The notes under the pieces were generated by a model. The model was given only the letters and a program-made list of their open reading frames with translations. It did not search any database and was not told where the DNA came from. 31,295 nucleotides of DNA from Rhizopus sp. PT2906 (Eukaryota; Mucoromycota; Mucoromycetes; Mucorales; Rhizopodaceae), in the NCBI GenBank assembly GCA_025529335.1, contig JAMYHX010000497.1:1-31295 (forward strand). Direction: 5' to 3'. The position numbers and the translations under genes were made by a program. Below are positions 9,620 to 19,882 of this stretch, one piece after another; positions within the stretch are counted from its first letter, which is position 1, and each line of letters starts with the position of its first letter.

Positions 9620-10145
9620 TTCGTTTGAAACAAGAAAAAAAAAAAAAGGGAAAAACGAGGGATATGGTTGTTAGTACCAAAATTTAAACACCGTTTTCAT
9701 GCAGTACTGAGTTTTGAATAAATATTTGGACACAATTCTTTTCTGCTAGGACAGTAATTTTTTTTGTGATACTTTTTTCCAGAAGGGCTAAGAAAAACTG
9801 ATGCAACACTAAGACAAGATTGAACCAACATCCGTATTTCAAAGCCATTGAGATATATGAGCTGAGACAATTTTTTTTCTTTACTTCATTTTGACTTTAT
9901 TATCCCACACCGATCAGATCAGACTACAATTTTAAAGTGTCAAGACTGAATAGGACATAAATGGAATAGAAAAAGATCGCTGACAGTCACCAAGCATTGA
10001 TGATACGATAAACCTTTTTATTTTAAAAACTAAATTGGTACAAAAAAAGCGTTCCTTGAGGAGTACATAAAATTTTGGCTGCTTATACAAATGTATGTGT
10101 TTGTGTACATAGGGTAAAAAGTGATGGAAGAAAGAAGAGAGGTAA
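9620..10145. other. Intergenic upstream of IDH1, no gene seen
   Basis: About 525 nt. Holds a poly-A tract at 9632-9646 (poly-T on the IDH1 strand, just upstream of its ATG) and AT-rich sequence. Minus-strand open frames here have no recognisable content. Confidence 0.4.
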
Positions 10146-10604
10146 TTAAAACTCAAGGGAAGTCTTCAGCGTCTTGGGTTTGCAAGTATTGATGATTGTG
10201 TTTATTTCATAAATGTTTGATGAGAGCATTTTGCGCTTGACAAAAGTTGTTATGTTCTTCTTTGGAACAGAGAAGAATTCATAAAGGTTGATTAAGCGTT
10301 TAATATCATCCAATTTCATTATGAAACCAGGTAACTCAAGAATTGATTTGAGAACTTCAATATTATCAACTTCAAAAGCAGCATAAAAACCACCATTATG
10401 CTGTTGGCACAGATATACAATCACACGGTGTCCTATACCATGAAAAATTATGTGTAATTACATTTTGCAATAGCAAGTAACAAATACTAAATTTACCAAC
10501 TGCTTGCAATAAGACAACATTGGGCTTTGCTATTTGCACTACAGATTTGCACTACAACTTCCCAATTAATGACGTAAGCAACTCCATTTGCACAGCAAGT
10601 AGCA
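10146..10604 (-). pseudogene. C-terminal remnant of a multicopy family, frame broken by a 13-bp duplication
   Basis: On the minus strand a frame running NWEVVVQI, then KPNVVLLQAVG, is followed by an intron (10433-10496, donor gtaaattt, acceptor ggtatag). The last exon (10432-10146) reads HRVIVYLCQQHNGGFYAAF, LKSILELPGF and DDIKRLINLYEFF before TAA. The block 'KPxxxLLxAVG ... (V/T)YxxxxxxxGxY' resembles the C-terminus of the family described at 3951-4696 and 28.1-29.3 kb. A 13-nt tandem duplication (10532-10544 and 10545-10557) shifts the frame between NWEVVVQ and KPNVV; without it the two parts are continuous. The upstream part also forms the left arm of an inverted repeat. No start is visible, so this is a truncated, broken copy. 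Confidence 0.45.
10521..10604. repeat. Left arm of a 70-84 bp inverted repeat
   Basis: Pairs with 10887-10957 on the opposite strand; about 56 bp match with two mismatches and similarity continues outward to gcaaata(g/a)caaa. The left arm carries an extra 13-bp tandem duplication. Spacer between the arms is 282 nt. Confidence 0.85.
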
Positions 10605-10886
10605 TATATATCACGCTTATCTTATAAACAATCCAACTTGTAAAGTAATATTTGAAAGAAAGGACTGACCACAAAATATGTTATTCTTATAGACGCGACA
10701 TGTTCAATTCTCATTGGCCGTGGTAAGTTTATGCAATAATCCTTTTTTCTTATAAAATGATACTGTTTGTAATAACAAATCCTCTCTCGTCTCAACATAA
10801 TAAAGAAATCATTACAGGCTCCTCGACACATGCTTCTCTTATACTTCAGTATTGTACATAGTGCCGTGTAGGTGTGGTTTGTCTAG
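10605..10886. other. Spacer of the inverted repeat, no gene seen
   Basis: AT-rich 282-nt sequence between the arms. A minus-strand open frame (10622-10831) is without recognisable content. With the arms it has the size and form of a MITE of about 440 bp, but I find no clear target-site duplication. Confidence 0.4.
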
Positions 10887-10957
10887 TGCTACTTGCTGTG
10901 CAAATGAAGTTGCTTACGTCACTAATTGGGAAGTTGTAGTGCAAATAACAAAACCTA
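10887..10957. repeat. Right arm of the inverted repeat
   Basis: Reverse complement of the left arm. On the plus strand it reads ANEVAYVTNWEVVVQITKP, close to the minus-strand reading of the left arm. The difference from the left arm at GCA/ACA, AAG/AAA, CCC/CCT falls at codon-like spacing. Confidence 0.85.
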
Positions 10958-11050
10958 CAATAACTTGTTGTTGAGATTGAATAGCCGCTTTTGGTTCAAA
11001 GAGAAGGAGGATCGCTTTGGTCACACCACATTTCAACCCCAATGCCTGAA
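10951..11050 (+). repeat. Coding-like remnant, copy 1 of a dispersed family
   Basis: The plus strand reads LLLRLNSRFWFKEKEDRFGH, paralleling LLQRLNSRFWQKW...EGHFGH at 19709-19780. Nucleotide identity is high over about 80 nt (agattgaatagccg, then aaggaggrtc). This copy abuts the right arm of the inverted repeat. Protein family not recognised. Confidence 0.6.
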
Positions 11051-11415
11051 ATACCTCCACTAATGAACAGCACACCTTTTAACTGATGATAGTATCTTTT
11101 GATAACAATAAACACTGTATTGTCCAAAAATTCCATGGTATCTTTTCTGACAAAAAGAAATTTTTGACATTGTAAAGATTGTTCAATAAGACTTTGGCTC
11201 AATATCTCAGCATAAATAGCAAGATAGATAGGGAGGGACTGATGTTTTTCAAAAATCTCGGTGCAATAATGTATCATCTGCATAAAACACACGGCATCTA
11301 TCTTTTCACTGGTACTAGTACTCTGAGGTAAGTATGAATTCGCCGATGATTTTATCGCTTACTTTGAAGTTTTTATGTGAGAGAGGACTTTTGTTTCTAT
11401 AACAAGCGCTGTCAT
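10996..11415 (-). pseudogene. Remnant of an unidentified multicopy-type protein
   Basis: Minus-strand frame from ATG 11415 (MTALVIETKVLSHIKTS) is interrupted by an in-frame TAA, or by a short intron ending near 11320 (donor gtaagc, acceptor cagag). It continues KIDAVCFMQMIHYCTEIFEK, SLPIYLAIYAEIL, QKFLFVRKD, FLDNTVFIVIK to a stop at 10996. The pattern of a hydrophobic 'YC..IFEKH..LPI.L' block is reminiscent of PD-(D/E)XK-like families that are multicopy in Mucorales, but I cannot show catalytic residues. The end runs into the dispersed repeat at 10951-11050, which supports a truncated, inactive copy. Confidence 0.35.
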
Positions 11416-11629
11416 TGCAAAGCTAAAAAAAAAAAAAAAAACACGTACACAAGAAAAAAAGCGTATCGTATCCAAGCAACTTTATAATCTTACAAACTTT
11501 TTTTTTAACTTCAGATCGTCAAAACAAAAAAACCGTCTCACTCACAATATTTTTAAGCTCTACAAACATCCTATTTCTTTGTTCGTGTGTGTGCGCTGGC
11601 ATATTATTCCGCCATTACCAGACCAGTTC
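11416..11629. other. Gap before the transcription-factor gene
   Basis: AT-rich with a poly-A tract near 11426-11442. The transcription-factor frame stays open through part of this stretch but without an ATG. A possible acceptor (cttcag) ends at 11514, so an upstream exon cannot be excluded. Confidence 0.4.
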
Positions 11630-13570
11630 ATGTTAGCTCAAGCTCATTATACACCTTTATCTTTTTCCAAAAGTGACAGCAACACTAGCAATTCAGTGCT
11701 GATTGACCAATTCTTAAAAGAAGCTTTACAAATATTAAGCCATGTAGACACTTCATTACACCACAATGGCGATCATACTATAGATCAGGTCGAAAGAAGT
11801 CCTGAAAATGACGAGAGCGGAAAAAATAGCTCGGTTACATGGCAACTGAAGCTGACGCCTACAACCATGACATTGGATACCAGTATTTTGACAGTATCAG
11901 GACTGGAAGAAGTGTTGGAACTGATTCGAATCAATGTAAGACCGCGCCCACCTAAGGTTAAAGACAAGCGTTCAAAAAGGGTTCACTCGGACCAATATGA
12001 TATGCGTCTATTCCACAGACTGATGCATCCTCTTTTTCAGCTGTCGATGATCGTCGCCGTACCACGATTGGATCAAGCCCTGGCTCAGCAATATAACTCT
12101 GTTCAGTTCATGCGACAATGCGTACACTGTTTCATAAACTGTGGATACTCGTTCTTTTTGGATGCGCCGAGTCTTTTGGCTAACACTGACATGATATTAT
12201 CAGTGCCGAGTGCCGCAAACGAGCATCCAGTCGAATCATTACTTGTTTTAAGTATATGCAGTCTGATAGTACGACATACATCCTTGCATCACCGTGTTGA
12301 TCCAACCGCTGCGAATATTTTGATGCATTCTTATTATGCACAGGCACGACTGCTTTTAGAAGATTTGTTTGATGTACATCACATATCTGTCGTCATCTCT
12401 ATGTTTATCCTCTCTGTCTATGCTCAGGGCCGCATCTGTCTCTTTGCACCATCAACAGTTCAAACACCGTTACTGAAGACAGCCATAAGGATGGCGCTTA
12501 CAATGGACCTGCATAAATTAGACACACGTCATGACAAAGAATCCGATCAAAAGGAAAGACTAAGACGTCTAGCCTGGATGCTACTATGTGCGGACTATTA
12601 TGCTGATTGGAACACGACGGGACAGACAGGTCTTATTGATGTATCCGACTGGCATGTTGATTTTCCTCAACCCCTGCCCAACGAACAAAACCCAAGGAGG
12701 ACAGAATATTTTTCCCAATACTGTCGTATTGTCATGCTACGTAAGATGAAATTATTTAGAACAGCCTACATGCTAGCGCTGCAATCTCCTCAAGAGGCAC
12801 TTTTCTCAGGATTGGACGAACAGCTCTTCCAGACTTATTTCAATACACCTAACGCATTCAACATCAGCCTGAACCCACCAACCTTCCTGACGCAGGCGTG
12901 GACTCGACGAGATATCGAATCACTCCTACTAAACGAGTTATACTGCCATACACAGCTATCTGCTCGATTACCGTTTTTGCCCAAGCGACTCTTTGAAACC
13001 TTTATAGCAGACGAAGAAAGCATGAGACTTGCAGATTTAAACAGTATACACCAAAGAATTAGGCAAATATCGATTGTTGAACCAACCCATACATTATATA
13101 CAACAACAGGCTTACTTCATCATCGTTATCATGCAGTGTCACCGACTGAAAGCCGACCAGAGCTAGAGCTTTATTGTTTGATTGGCTGTTTACAGACAGT
13201 CAATACATATACCCTGATATTAGAAACACTTGCATCATTAGATACCATGGGATGTCATCATAATCCACTGTTTGGTATTGCGTACATTTGCCACCTATGT
13301 TTAATATTTCAAAAATCATATCCTGATGACATGGACATCGTCTCATTCTGTCAAATTCACCTTGTTCGAATGCAGCGTCTGCTACGGCAAGTAAGAAGCG
13401 TCTATGCAGACCCTGCTATACTATTTTTGGATACAATGTTAGCAAGACGGAACATTGTCTTTAAACAAGATGTATCACTTCCTGCATTGCTCAACCGAGC
13501 CTACCAACTAATCGGTTTCTTACAGGCCAGGATAAGTCATAGTAACAGTAACAATACAGTCAAGGCATGA
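11630..13570 (+). CDS. Fungal-specific transcription factor domain protein without visible zinc cluster
   Basis: Intronless frame of 646 residues from the first ATG. It has the look of the fungal transcription-factor middle homology region: PVESLLVLSICSLIVRH, SYYAQARLLLEDLF, ISVVISMFILSVYAQG, LLKTAIRMALTMDLHKLD, and RRLAWMLLCADYYADW followed by the TG-containing loop GLIDVSDWHVDFPQPLP. Such proteins normally carry an N-terminal Zn(II)2Cys6 cluster; no CxxCx6C pattern is present here or just upstream. A basic patch (VKDKRSKRVHSDQ) lies before the domain. Either the DNA-binding exon is upstream and missed, or the protein is a cluster-less regulator. Base composition is richer in GC than the flanks. 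The stop is 42 bp from the convergent ELP6 stop. Target genes unknown. Confidence 0.8.
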   Translation: MLAQAHYTPLSFSKSDSNTSNSVLIDQFLKEALQILSHVDTSLHHNGDHTIDQVERSPENDESGKNSSVTWQLKLTPTTMTLDTSILTVSGLEEVLELIRINVRPRPPKVKDKRSKRVHSDQYDMRLFHRLMHPLFQLSMIVAVPRLDQALAQQYNSVQFMRQCVHCFINCGYSFFLDAPSLLANTDMILSVPSAANEHPVESLLVLSICSLIVRHTSLHHRVDPTAANILMHSYYAQARLLLEDLFDVHHISVVISMFILSVYAQGRICLFAPSTVQTPLLKTAIRMALTMDLHKLDTRHDKESDQKERLRRLAWMLLCADYYADWNTTGQTGLIDVSDWHVDFPQPLPNEQNPRRTEYFSQYCRIVMLRKMKLFRTAYMLALQSPQEALFSGLDEQLFQTYFNTPNAFNISLNPPTFLTQAWTRRDIESLLLNELYCHTQLSARLPFLPKRLFETFIADEESMRLADLNSIHQRIRQISIVEPTHTLYTTTGLLHHRYHAVSPTESRPELELYCLIGCLQTVNTYTLILETLASLDTMGCHHNPLFGIAYICHLCLIFQKSYPDDMDIVSFCQIHLVRMQRLLRQVRSVYADPAILFLDTMLARRNIVFKQDVSLPALLNRAYQLIGFLQARISHSNSNNTVKA

Positions 13571-13612
13571 ATAAAAAGAAAAGAAAATATTTTATATCTA
13601 TTGTATACACAT

Positions 13613-14438
13613 TTATAATACATTTTGTTCAAGACCCTTTGCAAAGAAATGGACATTGTTATCTAGTATCTTGTAATGTAATGACTGTGGTTGAACATTG
13701 AGCGTATCCTTTCCACCATGAACGATATCCAATTGACCATGGACATCTCTTGCCAGACCACTGTGAAGAGGTTGTACTTGAAGAATCAAGTGGCTACTAT
13801 AGATCACACTCTTTATAAAGTTATCCTGTTCTACATCATCGCTGCCTTCTTCATCTGCATGAACTACGGTTATTAAGGTACCTCCAACAGTGTTCATAAG
13901 AGACTGAAGCTTTGTTACGAAATGGGGCACGCCATTGAATCCATTATACAATAATACACTCAGATCGTCAATGATCAATAACGCGTCCTGGCTGACAAAG
14001 CTCTTGATGGTAGAATAAAACAGTCTGAGATTGTCGTCATTGTGCTCTAATGTGCCATTTGGTGCTGTAGGTGCTCTACTGGGTGGATAGGGTGTGCCGT
14101 TTGTATAGTCATTTAGGTGTGTTAGACCGTCTATAAACATAAATTTCCCAGATTGTTTATATGTTTGTAAATTGACTCCCTACAATACAGGCGGTTATTC
14201 TTGTTTGTTTAAATGTTGAGTAATTTACCAATTTACGAGCAATCAAAAAGTAATGATTAAAGATTTGTGAAAGGCCGACAAGGATGACAGGTTTGTTGGC
14301 TTTTAGATGATTGATGACAAAATGATGAATCAAAAAGTTGCCTTCTGATCTCAAGGTGTCTAATACCAACACATGTGAATTGCTGGGTAAAATATTGTTT
14401 GGAAAAGCAAGTATAGAATCTAGTGTAGCGTATCCCAT
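13613..14438 (-). CDS. ELP6: Elongator complex subunit ELP6 (2 exons)
   Basis: Subunit of the Elp4-Elp5-Elp6 ring of Elongator, which modifies wobble uridines of tRNAs. Exons 14438-14229 and 14179-13613; 258 residues. Recognised by the order SHVLVLDTLRSEGNFLIHHF, NHLKANKPVILVGLSQIFNHY, (intron) GVNLQTYKQSGKFMFIDGL, FVSQDALLIIDDLSVLLYNG, NTVGGTLITVVHAD and SGLARDVHGQLDIVHG. This is a RecA-like fold without Walker A, as known for ELP6. Intron 14180-14228 is regular (gtaaatt ... tgtattgtag). The length is in the family range. It converges on the transcription-factor gene with a 42-bp gap. Confidence 0.9.
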
Positions 14439-14910
14439 TAAAGAAAAAAGAAAGAAAAAAAAAAAATATTTACAATAAAGGAAGGGTTAGAGTTTTAAAT
14501 TGTTGTCGAGAGATTTTTTATATCTTTAACTTGCCCTTTCCTGTTCAATATATATTTAGCTTGGGGATGGATTAAAGATAAAGTTTATTTTATATAACTT
14601 TAGTAACTAGTAGCATAGCATTGGCCACATTAAAAAATACTGACAACATTAATATTCCCTAGGCTAATGCTACGGGCGCTTCTTCTAGACACTACATGTG
14701 ACATCATTTTACAATTTCACATTACCAAAGCTCTGCCTAACCTAAGGCTTGTCCAATTTACTCTCTCTGATATAAAATACGATGTCATCATAATTACACG
14801 TGTTCTTGCATCTTTGTTGATAGACTGACAACATAAAATTAGAATAAATAACATTTCTTTTTATCTCTTCTTGTTCTTGAAAAGATGGTAGCTTCATAAA
14901 CTCATGTTTA
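14439..14910. other. Intergenic, no gene seen
   Basis: About 470 nt, AT-rich, with a poly-A/purine tract beside the ELP6 ATG (14440-14467). I see no RNA gene or coding frame. Confidence 0.4.
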
Positions 14911-15021
14911 GCTTGACGCTACACATTCGAAAGCTTTGTTGGAAGGCACCATAGGTAATGGGTAGAGACAGCGCCTATAGTATTAATCTAATTTCTGGTA
15001 CATTTTCTGGTGCATGTAGTG
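14911..15021 (+). repeat. Dispersed repeat, copy A
   Basis: Positions 14911-15007 match the reverse complement of about 27645-27745 at roughly 80% by eye (gctacacattcgaa, ggaaggca, cataggtaatgggtagag). The 3' part (14990-15021) has two units of ttctggt(g/a) and catgtagtg, shared with 6918-6954 and 27891-27940. It spans the start of the following reading frame. Confidence 0.75.
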
Positions 15022-15869
15022 CTTCCCCCTATAAAACTCTCACAAGAGACGCCAATGCGATTGAACCAAGCATCTGCAACGACTTGGCATCTCTGATCTA
15101 CGAGTCCCCACATCGACGGCTGCTCGCAAGCCGCAAGTATTTTGAATTGGATGACGCGACAGGGTTATTGCTCAATAAGGATTGGATGCATGAACCACAA
15201 GTCAAATTTGCCTGTGCCCAGGTGTTAGCAGGCGCAGTTCTGATGAATGTCGGCAATGGTGAGGCTATTCTTGTGGATACGATGGAAGTGTATGGAGGAA
15301 CAAAATCAACGGATATCCTTCGTGAGCTGCCATTTTCATCAAACATGACAATCTTCACAACTAAACCAATGTACGCCAACATCTGGCCATACAACTGAAG
15401 TACAAGAGACGGTTCCAAAATTGTCATTGTCACACGAACTTGTACGGCATTGATTACGTCCATTGTACGCCTGGACCAAAGCGAGGAGCCAAAAGTGGGG
15501 CCATCATCGTGTCATTTTGCCATGTCACCACAGTATACAAAAATATTCATCGATCAGGTCAGTTGGACAAAGGCAAAAAAGATCGAATCAAATGCGTCAA
15601 CACGGTCCATCGAACCGTTCAATTTGATTGTCCAGGCGAGACAACTACGTTCACAGTTCCACCATTCAACCACTTATTATCTCTGCCGTGCATCCAGCGA
15701 TGCCACATTGTTCAGTCACTTGCAGCTCTACACAGTCTTTACCTACTGCGATTACGAAGGCTCTACAAAATCGATGAACAATGGAAAAGCCTCCATGATC
15801 GCATCTCGACTTTTCCAGCGGATCGTTTATTCCGTCATTCACTTCATTTTGCCAACGTTACAAATCTAA
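14958..15869 (+). pseudogene. 304-codon frame with one internal TGA, unknown product
   Basis: The frame from ATG 14958 runs to TGA at 15396-15398 and is then open in the same frame to TAA at 15867-15869. It reads LASLIYESPHRRLLASRKYF, FACAQVLAGAVLMNVGNGEA, FSSNMTIFTTKPMYANIWPY before the stop, and SKIVIVTRTCTALITSIVRL, LQLYTVFTYCDYEGSTKS, ASRLFQRIVYSVIHFILP after it. Composition is visibly richer in GC than the flanks. A second plus frame (15440-15976) is also open over 179 codons, so which frame was translated after 15440 is not certain. The family is not recognised. The dispersed repeat covers its 5' end, so the product is probably part of a mobile or multicopy element. A single stop could be a nonsense mutation, a sequence error or readthrough. 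Confidence 0.4.
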
Positions 15870-16117
15870 AAATGAAGTGTGACCTCTACCACCTCATCTT
15901 CTCCTTCCACTCCAGCAACGGTGTGATTATAATATTTGATTGCGACAATCTGATCTGCCATAAAAAGACAGCATAATATTTATTTTGGCCAATTGTTTTC
16001 CTGATTCAGACAAATGGTTTCTACAAACCGCCAGGTATTGGTCGGCCTCACTGTATACATAGTATATATATATGTAAAAGGTATTATGCCAGCACAGACA
16101 AATTTATATATATATAA
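15870..16117. other. 3' flank of the channel gene
   Basis: About 250 nt with two TA-dinucleotide tracts (about 16062-16076 and 16105-16118). No gene seen apart from the tail of the second open frame mentioned for 14958-15869. Confidence 0.4.
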
Positions 16118-18862
16118 TTACAGGGTTTGTTCTTTAGGTGATACATAAGCAGGTAATGGTGATTCTGCTAGTATCATTTCCAAGTCAGGAGCACTAGGTT
16201 CTGTACTGTTACTACTACTGCTCGGTCCATCATAGTATGAATCGATTGGATCGACATAATAAACACGCTCACTTTCTTCTTCTTTGCTTTTTCTTGTAGT
16301 ATTAATAGTGTTAGTACGTGATGACTTTTTACGACTTTTCATTTGAAATAGTTCCTTTAATATCAACTGGTGTTGTCGGTGGTGCTTATAGACCTGTGGT
16401 ATCAACAGTCTGTATTCTTCTGGAATACAGGGTTTGATCAACGGACGTCGGATCACTGGGTCTCTGTAGATCTTCTCGATCCAGCGAGCACTACGATCAT
16501 CGTTGGGTGTAGGATTGTTTGCTTCCTTTGATTCAGTCGAGTCATTGTCGTCGTTATTCAACTCTAACTGCAATGGGTGAATTTTTCGATAGAGATATTT
16601 CCCATGAAGCACAAGGGGAAAGCAAGTGAGAAGAGGTAAAGGTATCAATGAGTAGACTTGAAAGAGGGCACCTTTCAAGCTTAGAACAAGAATCATCATC
16701 AGTTGAAATGCAATGACCGAGCAAAGGATGATGCAGTAAAGTACAGGCCATGTTTTACCGTAGGTGTCCACTTTGACAGTATAGACATACATTAGTTCAT
16801 ACTTGAATACCATGGTAGCGAATCCAAAATAGAACAATGCGAATGGAAGAATGATGGGCACAATGGCGGATGAGAAGAGTGTTGCGACAAAGATAGAGAG
16901 AACCATGGCGTAATTTTTGGTAAAGTCAAAGTCAGACACACCTTGCTTGTCCTTGATGAGAGCAAGCGGTCGAAGTAACTGAAAGGCGAGGCCAACACAG
17001 TTAATGCAGATATAGTTGATCCAATGAATGCAAATGCCGATGATGTTTTTACCCATCTGAAAGACATAGCGAGATAGCATTGTGGTTCTTTCTCGATGCA
17101 GTAAACGTGCCATGATCGTCATTTGTCCGAGAATACCGATGAGCACGCCAAAGACGGTGAATATGAACAAGTAGTCGATCACAAAGAACGCAAATACTCT
17201 GATCAATGTGTTTTGTTCAAGCATGCTCTTTGTACGGTAGCCTTGTTGTTGTGTGATGTAACGAAGCAAGCTAATGCTTATTAAGAATAGAAAGAACATA
17301 AACCAGGGCGTGAAATAAGACTGGATAACGCCAAGAATCACACGATTGTTTGCAATAGTTCTTCTCGTTTTATGAAAGAAACGTAGAATGTTGATCAAGT
17401 TGGAAAGAGACGCGACGATGGCAATTGGGAAACTTGCAAGGAAGACAGAGGATAAGAAGAGACCATGGCCAAACAATCGCTTCAGCTTCCTAGTGTCGTG
17501 GTCTAGCGTCATATTTTTCCAAATAATGTCCTTTGGATGAGGCGCTAAAGCTACCTTTTGAATGAGCGCGTGCTGTTCTGTTGTTTTATCAAGTAAGGAC
17601 ACATAGGCCTGATGTGCACTGTATGTGTCGGCGTAAATAGCAAATAAGTGATCAGCATTTTGCAGTTGGTTACGGTTACGTTTGATAGACTGACTGAGCG
17701 TAAGCGCTTGATCTGTGTAGTAATCAATTGCGTCTACTTTGATCTGATGCCACCATCCAAGTTTTATGATCGGTCGTTTAAAGGCATCCAATTCTTCTAT
17801 GTTTATGTCTTAGTGTCTCTTTATATCTTTTTGTTTCTATGGGTTCACACCAACCTGCTGCTCCATCATCGTTTTGATCTTTCTTGGCCTTACTTAAATA
17901 GGCTATTAGTGATTTCTCAAGCTTGTTTACTATACTCGTGTATTTTTGTACAAGGTAAGTCAAGTGTTGATTGTAGCTTCCAGTTGCAATACGTTGAGAA
18001 GGTGTGTTTGAGAACTGATGAACAAGACATTTAATCTTGTCCCGTTCTATTGTCGTCTTGGATGGTTCATTGACATATAAAAGCAAAGTCCTAGAGACAG
18101 CATCCTCTATACGATGACTGTCTTTTGTCAACATCGTATGATATTTCTTTCGCAGCCGTAAGAAACTCTTGGAAGCCATGATCATGTGTCCGACGATTAG
18201 AATAGAGTATAACCAGATGGCTATGGTCGGACACCAATACCATATTTTACTTTTATCACTTTGATCTGAGGTATAAAAAGAAGGGGTAGTAATAAAGCCT
18301 AGGATTGAGGCTGGTGGCCAATCTCTATTTTGTGCAACAAGTGGCAAATATCAATAAAAGTTTTTTTTTTTTTTTTTATAAAACGTCGCTATTTACCCGG
18401 TATTTAAAGCAGTAACAATGTTAACAGGAAGCAAGATTGCCATGGAGCCAATTGTCATGATAATAATCAATCTTTTTAACATCCGCACAAAATAAATAAA
18501 GGTGAATGCATCAAGCCGAGAATATTGTATTAGGGTATCATCCTTGATATTAAAGGTAGGTTTTATCCAGCTAAACCAGCCTTTTCCTAAAGCATCTGGT
18601 CTTTGTGTTCTACAAAAGAAGATGTTAATAGCAAATAATAAAATAATATCAATGCTTACTCTGATTTACATAGAGTTCGTTTTGATTCATAAATGACGGG
18701 ATATTTCGGTCTTATTATACAAAAGATTAATAATACAGTGAATGAAAATATGACGTTGATGCAGATTTGAAGTAAGGATGATTCAAGCTGAATGCCATCC
18801 TCTATTAACTGCTGAGACTTGAGAATCCTATTGACATCAAATAATGATGCATTATAAGCCAT
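16118..18862 (-). CDS. CSC1: CSC1/OSCA/TMEM63-type osmosensitive cation channel (4 exons)
   Basis: Multi-pass membrane channel of the DUF221 family (hyperosmolality- or mechano-gated, calcium-permeable). Exons in transcript order: 18862-18660, 18609-18397, 18324-17855, 17796-16118; 854 residues. The first exon gives TM1 and the RSN1-type motif ICINVIFSFTVLLIFCIIRPKYP in segments. The next gives WIKPTFNIKDDTLIQYSRLD and FTFIYFVRMLKRL. The cytosolic domain carries VDAIDYYTDQ, AYVSLLDKTTEQ and APHPKDIIWKNM. The pore region follows, with IAIVASLSNLINILRFF, VIQSYFTPWFMFFLFL, FAFFVIDYLFIFTVFGVLIG and several later helices. The C-tail is hydrophilic with Asn/Asp and Ser runs. The intron between exons 2 and 3 contains an A18-type run on the coding strand. 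Family confident; exon 3/4 junction uses a weak-looking donor (gttggtg) but restores frame. Confidence 0.92.
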
Positions 18863-19675
18863 GTCTATGAATTGTATAGACTATTAATAATTGATTCTCC
18901 TTTATTTATACGAATTGTATATGTTGTGCGTGTTGTATATGTGTGTGAAAGTGTGTGTGTATCAAAAACAAGAAAAAAAAAAAAGAAAATGTCCATTTAC
19001 CCGTTTTATTAGAAAAAGATCATTAAGTTCATGTTACACAACATTGGGTTCCTTCTGTGTTTCGGTGCTCATGCTTTGGTGTATATGTGTGTCTATTGTC
19101 CGACTTTACAATAACATGTTGCTTGATCTTTGTTTCTTTTATGAAAAAATGTCTTACCTTGATTCTTCTTTCGGGTTGTCCAAATAGGAATAGGATTAAA
19201 CACGTTATGACCGACTATGCTTAAACACGGCTCATAAAGTAGGGTCATTACCAAATCTTTTCATCAGACTTGATACAATGCAACAAGAGTAATACATCCA
19301 TATGGGAGATTATCAAGTAAAATCATAGCAACTTATTGAATCGTAACTCAAGTTATTAAGTTTTGGTACCTCAAGTGTGTCGATCAGCTTATTAATTTGT
19401 TATGCCTAGAAGTACGAACGGCCTGATATGTTGACTTTTACAAATGGGTTGCTGTAGGAATGTTGATCCGTCAAATGATTCAGTGAAACGTTTTACTGTA
19501 GCAATGAGAGTGTATCACGTATACTTTTCATTAGAGCTAAAGATAAAGAATATTCTTTCGAACAAATATCTTTATTGTATATAGCATTTCTGGATCAAAT
19601 ACAAAAAGATGTTGGGTTACACATCTGAGACAGCATTATGGTTATCTTGCTTTAGGCTGTAGGAGCAGAGCAAGA
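18863..19675. other. Intergenic, no gene seen
   Basis: About 810 nt. Contains a TG-rich stretch (about 18915-18960) and a poly-A tract (18973-18984). A plus open frame at 18891-19187 is low-complexity and without family resemblance. Confidence 0.4.
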
Positions 19676-19678
19676 TAA

Positions 19679-19882
19679 TGGAAAGAGAAAATCAACAAGA
19701 TCACAATAACTTTGTTGCAGAGATTGAATAGCCGTTTTTGGCAAAAATGGTCCAAAAAGAAGGAGGGTCACTTTGGACACATCATTTCAGAATCTATTTA
19801 TATTAACGTCGTCAGCATGATCATTTATGCTGCTATTGTTGACAGCATTCTTCATCGGATGCAACAGAGAAATTTAAAGTAG
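19679..19882 (+). pseudogene. Family remnant, copy 2 (RLNSRFW block)
   Basis: Plus-strand frame open for 67 codons to TAG at 19880-19882, without a start: KITITLLQRLNSRFWQKW, KKKEGHFGHIISES, INVVSMIIYAAIVDSILHRM. The first half matches the block at 10951-11050. The second half is hydrophobic and may be a membrane or buried helix. A stop precedes the first codon by two codons. The family is not recognised; two diverged partial copies in one window suggest a repeated gene or element. Confidence 0.4.

Noticed and set aside
10521..10957. Classical MITE with target-site duplication
   Set aside because: The arms fit, but I could not find matching flanking duplications, so I report only an inverted repeat.
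15098..15463. 121-codon open frame on the minus strand
   Set aside because: It lies opposite the longer plus-strand frame and its composition is what a complement of coding sequence gives; no family resemblance.
16554..17067. Short minus-strand frames inside the channel gene
   Set aside because: Out-of-frame shadows of the CSC1-type exon 16118-17796.
18891..19187. 98-codon plus-strand frame
   Set aside because: Low-complexity Leu/Tyr/Cys/Val content over a TG-rich tract; no splice or family support.
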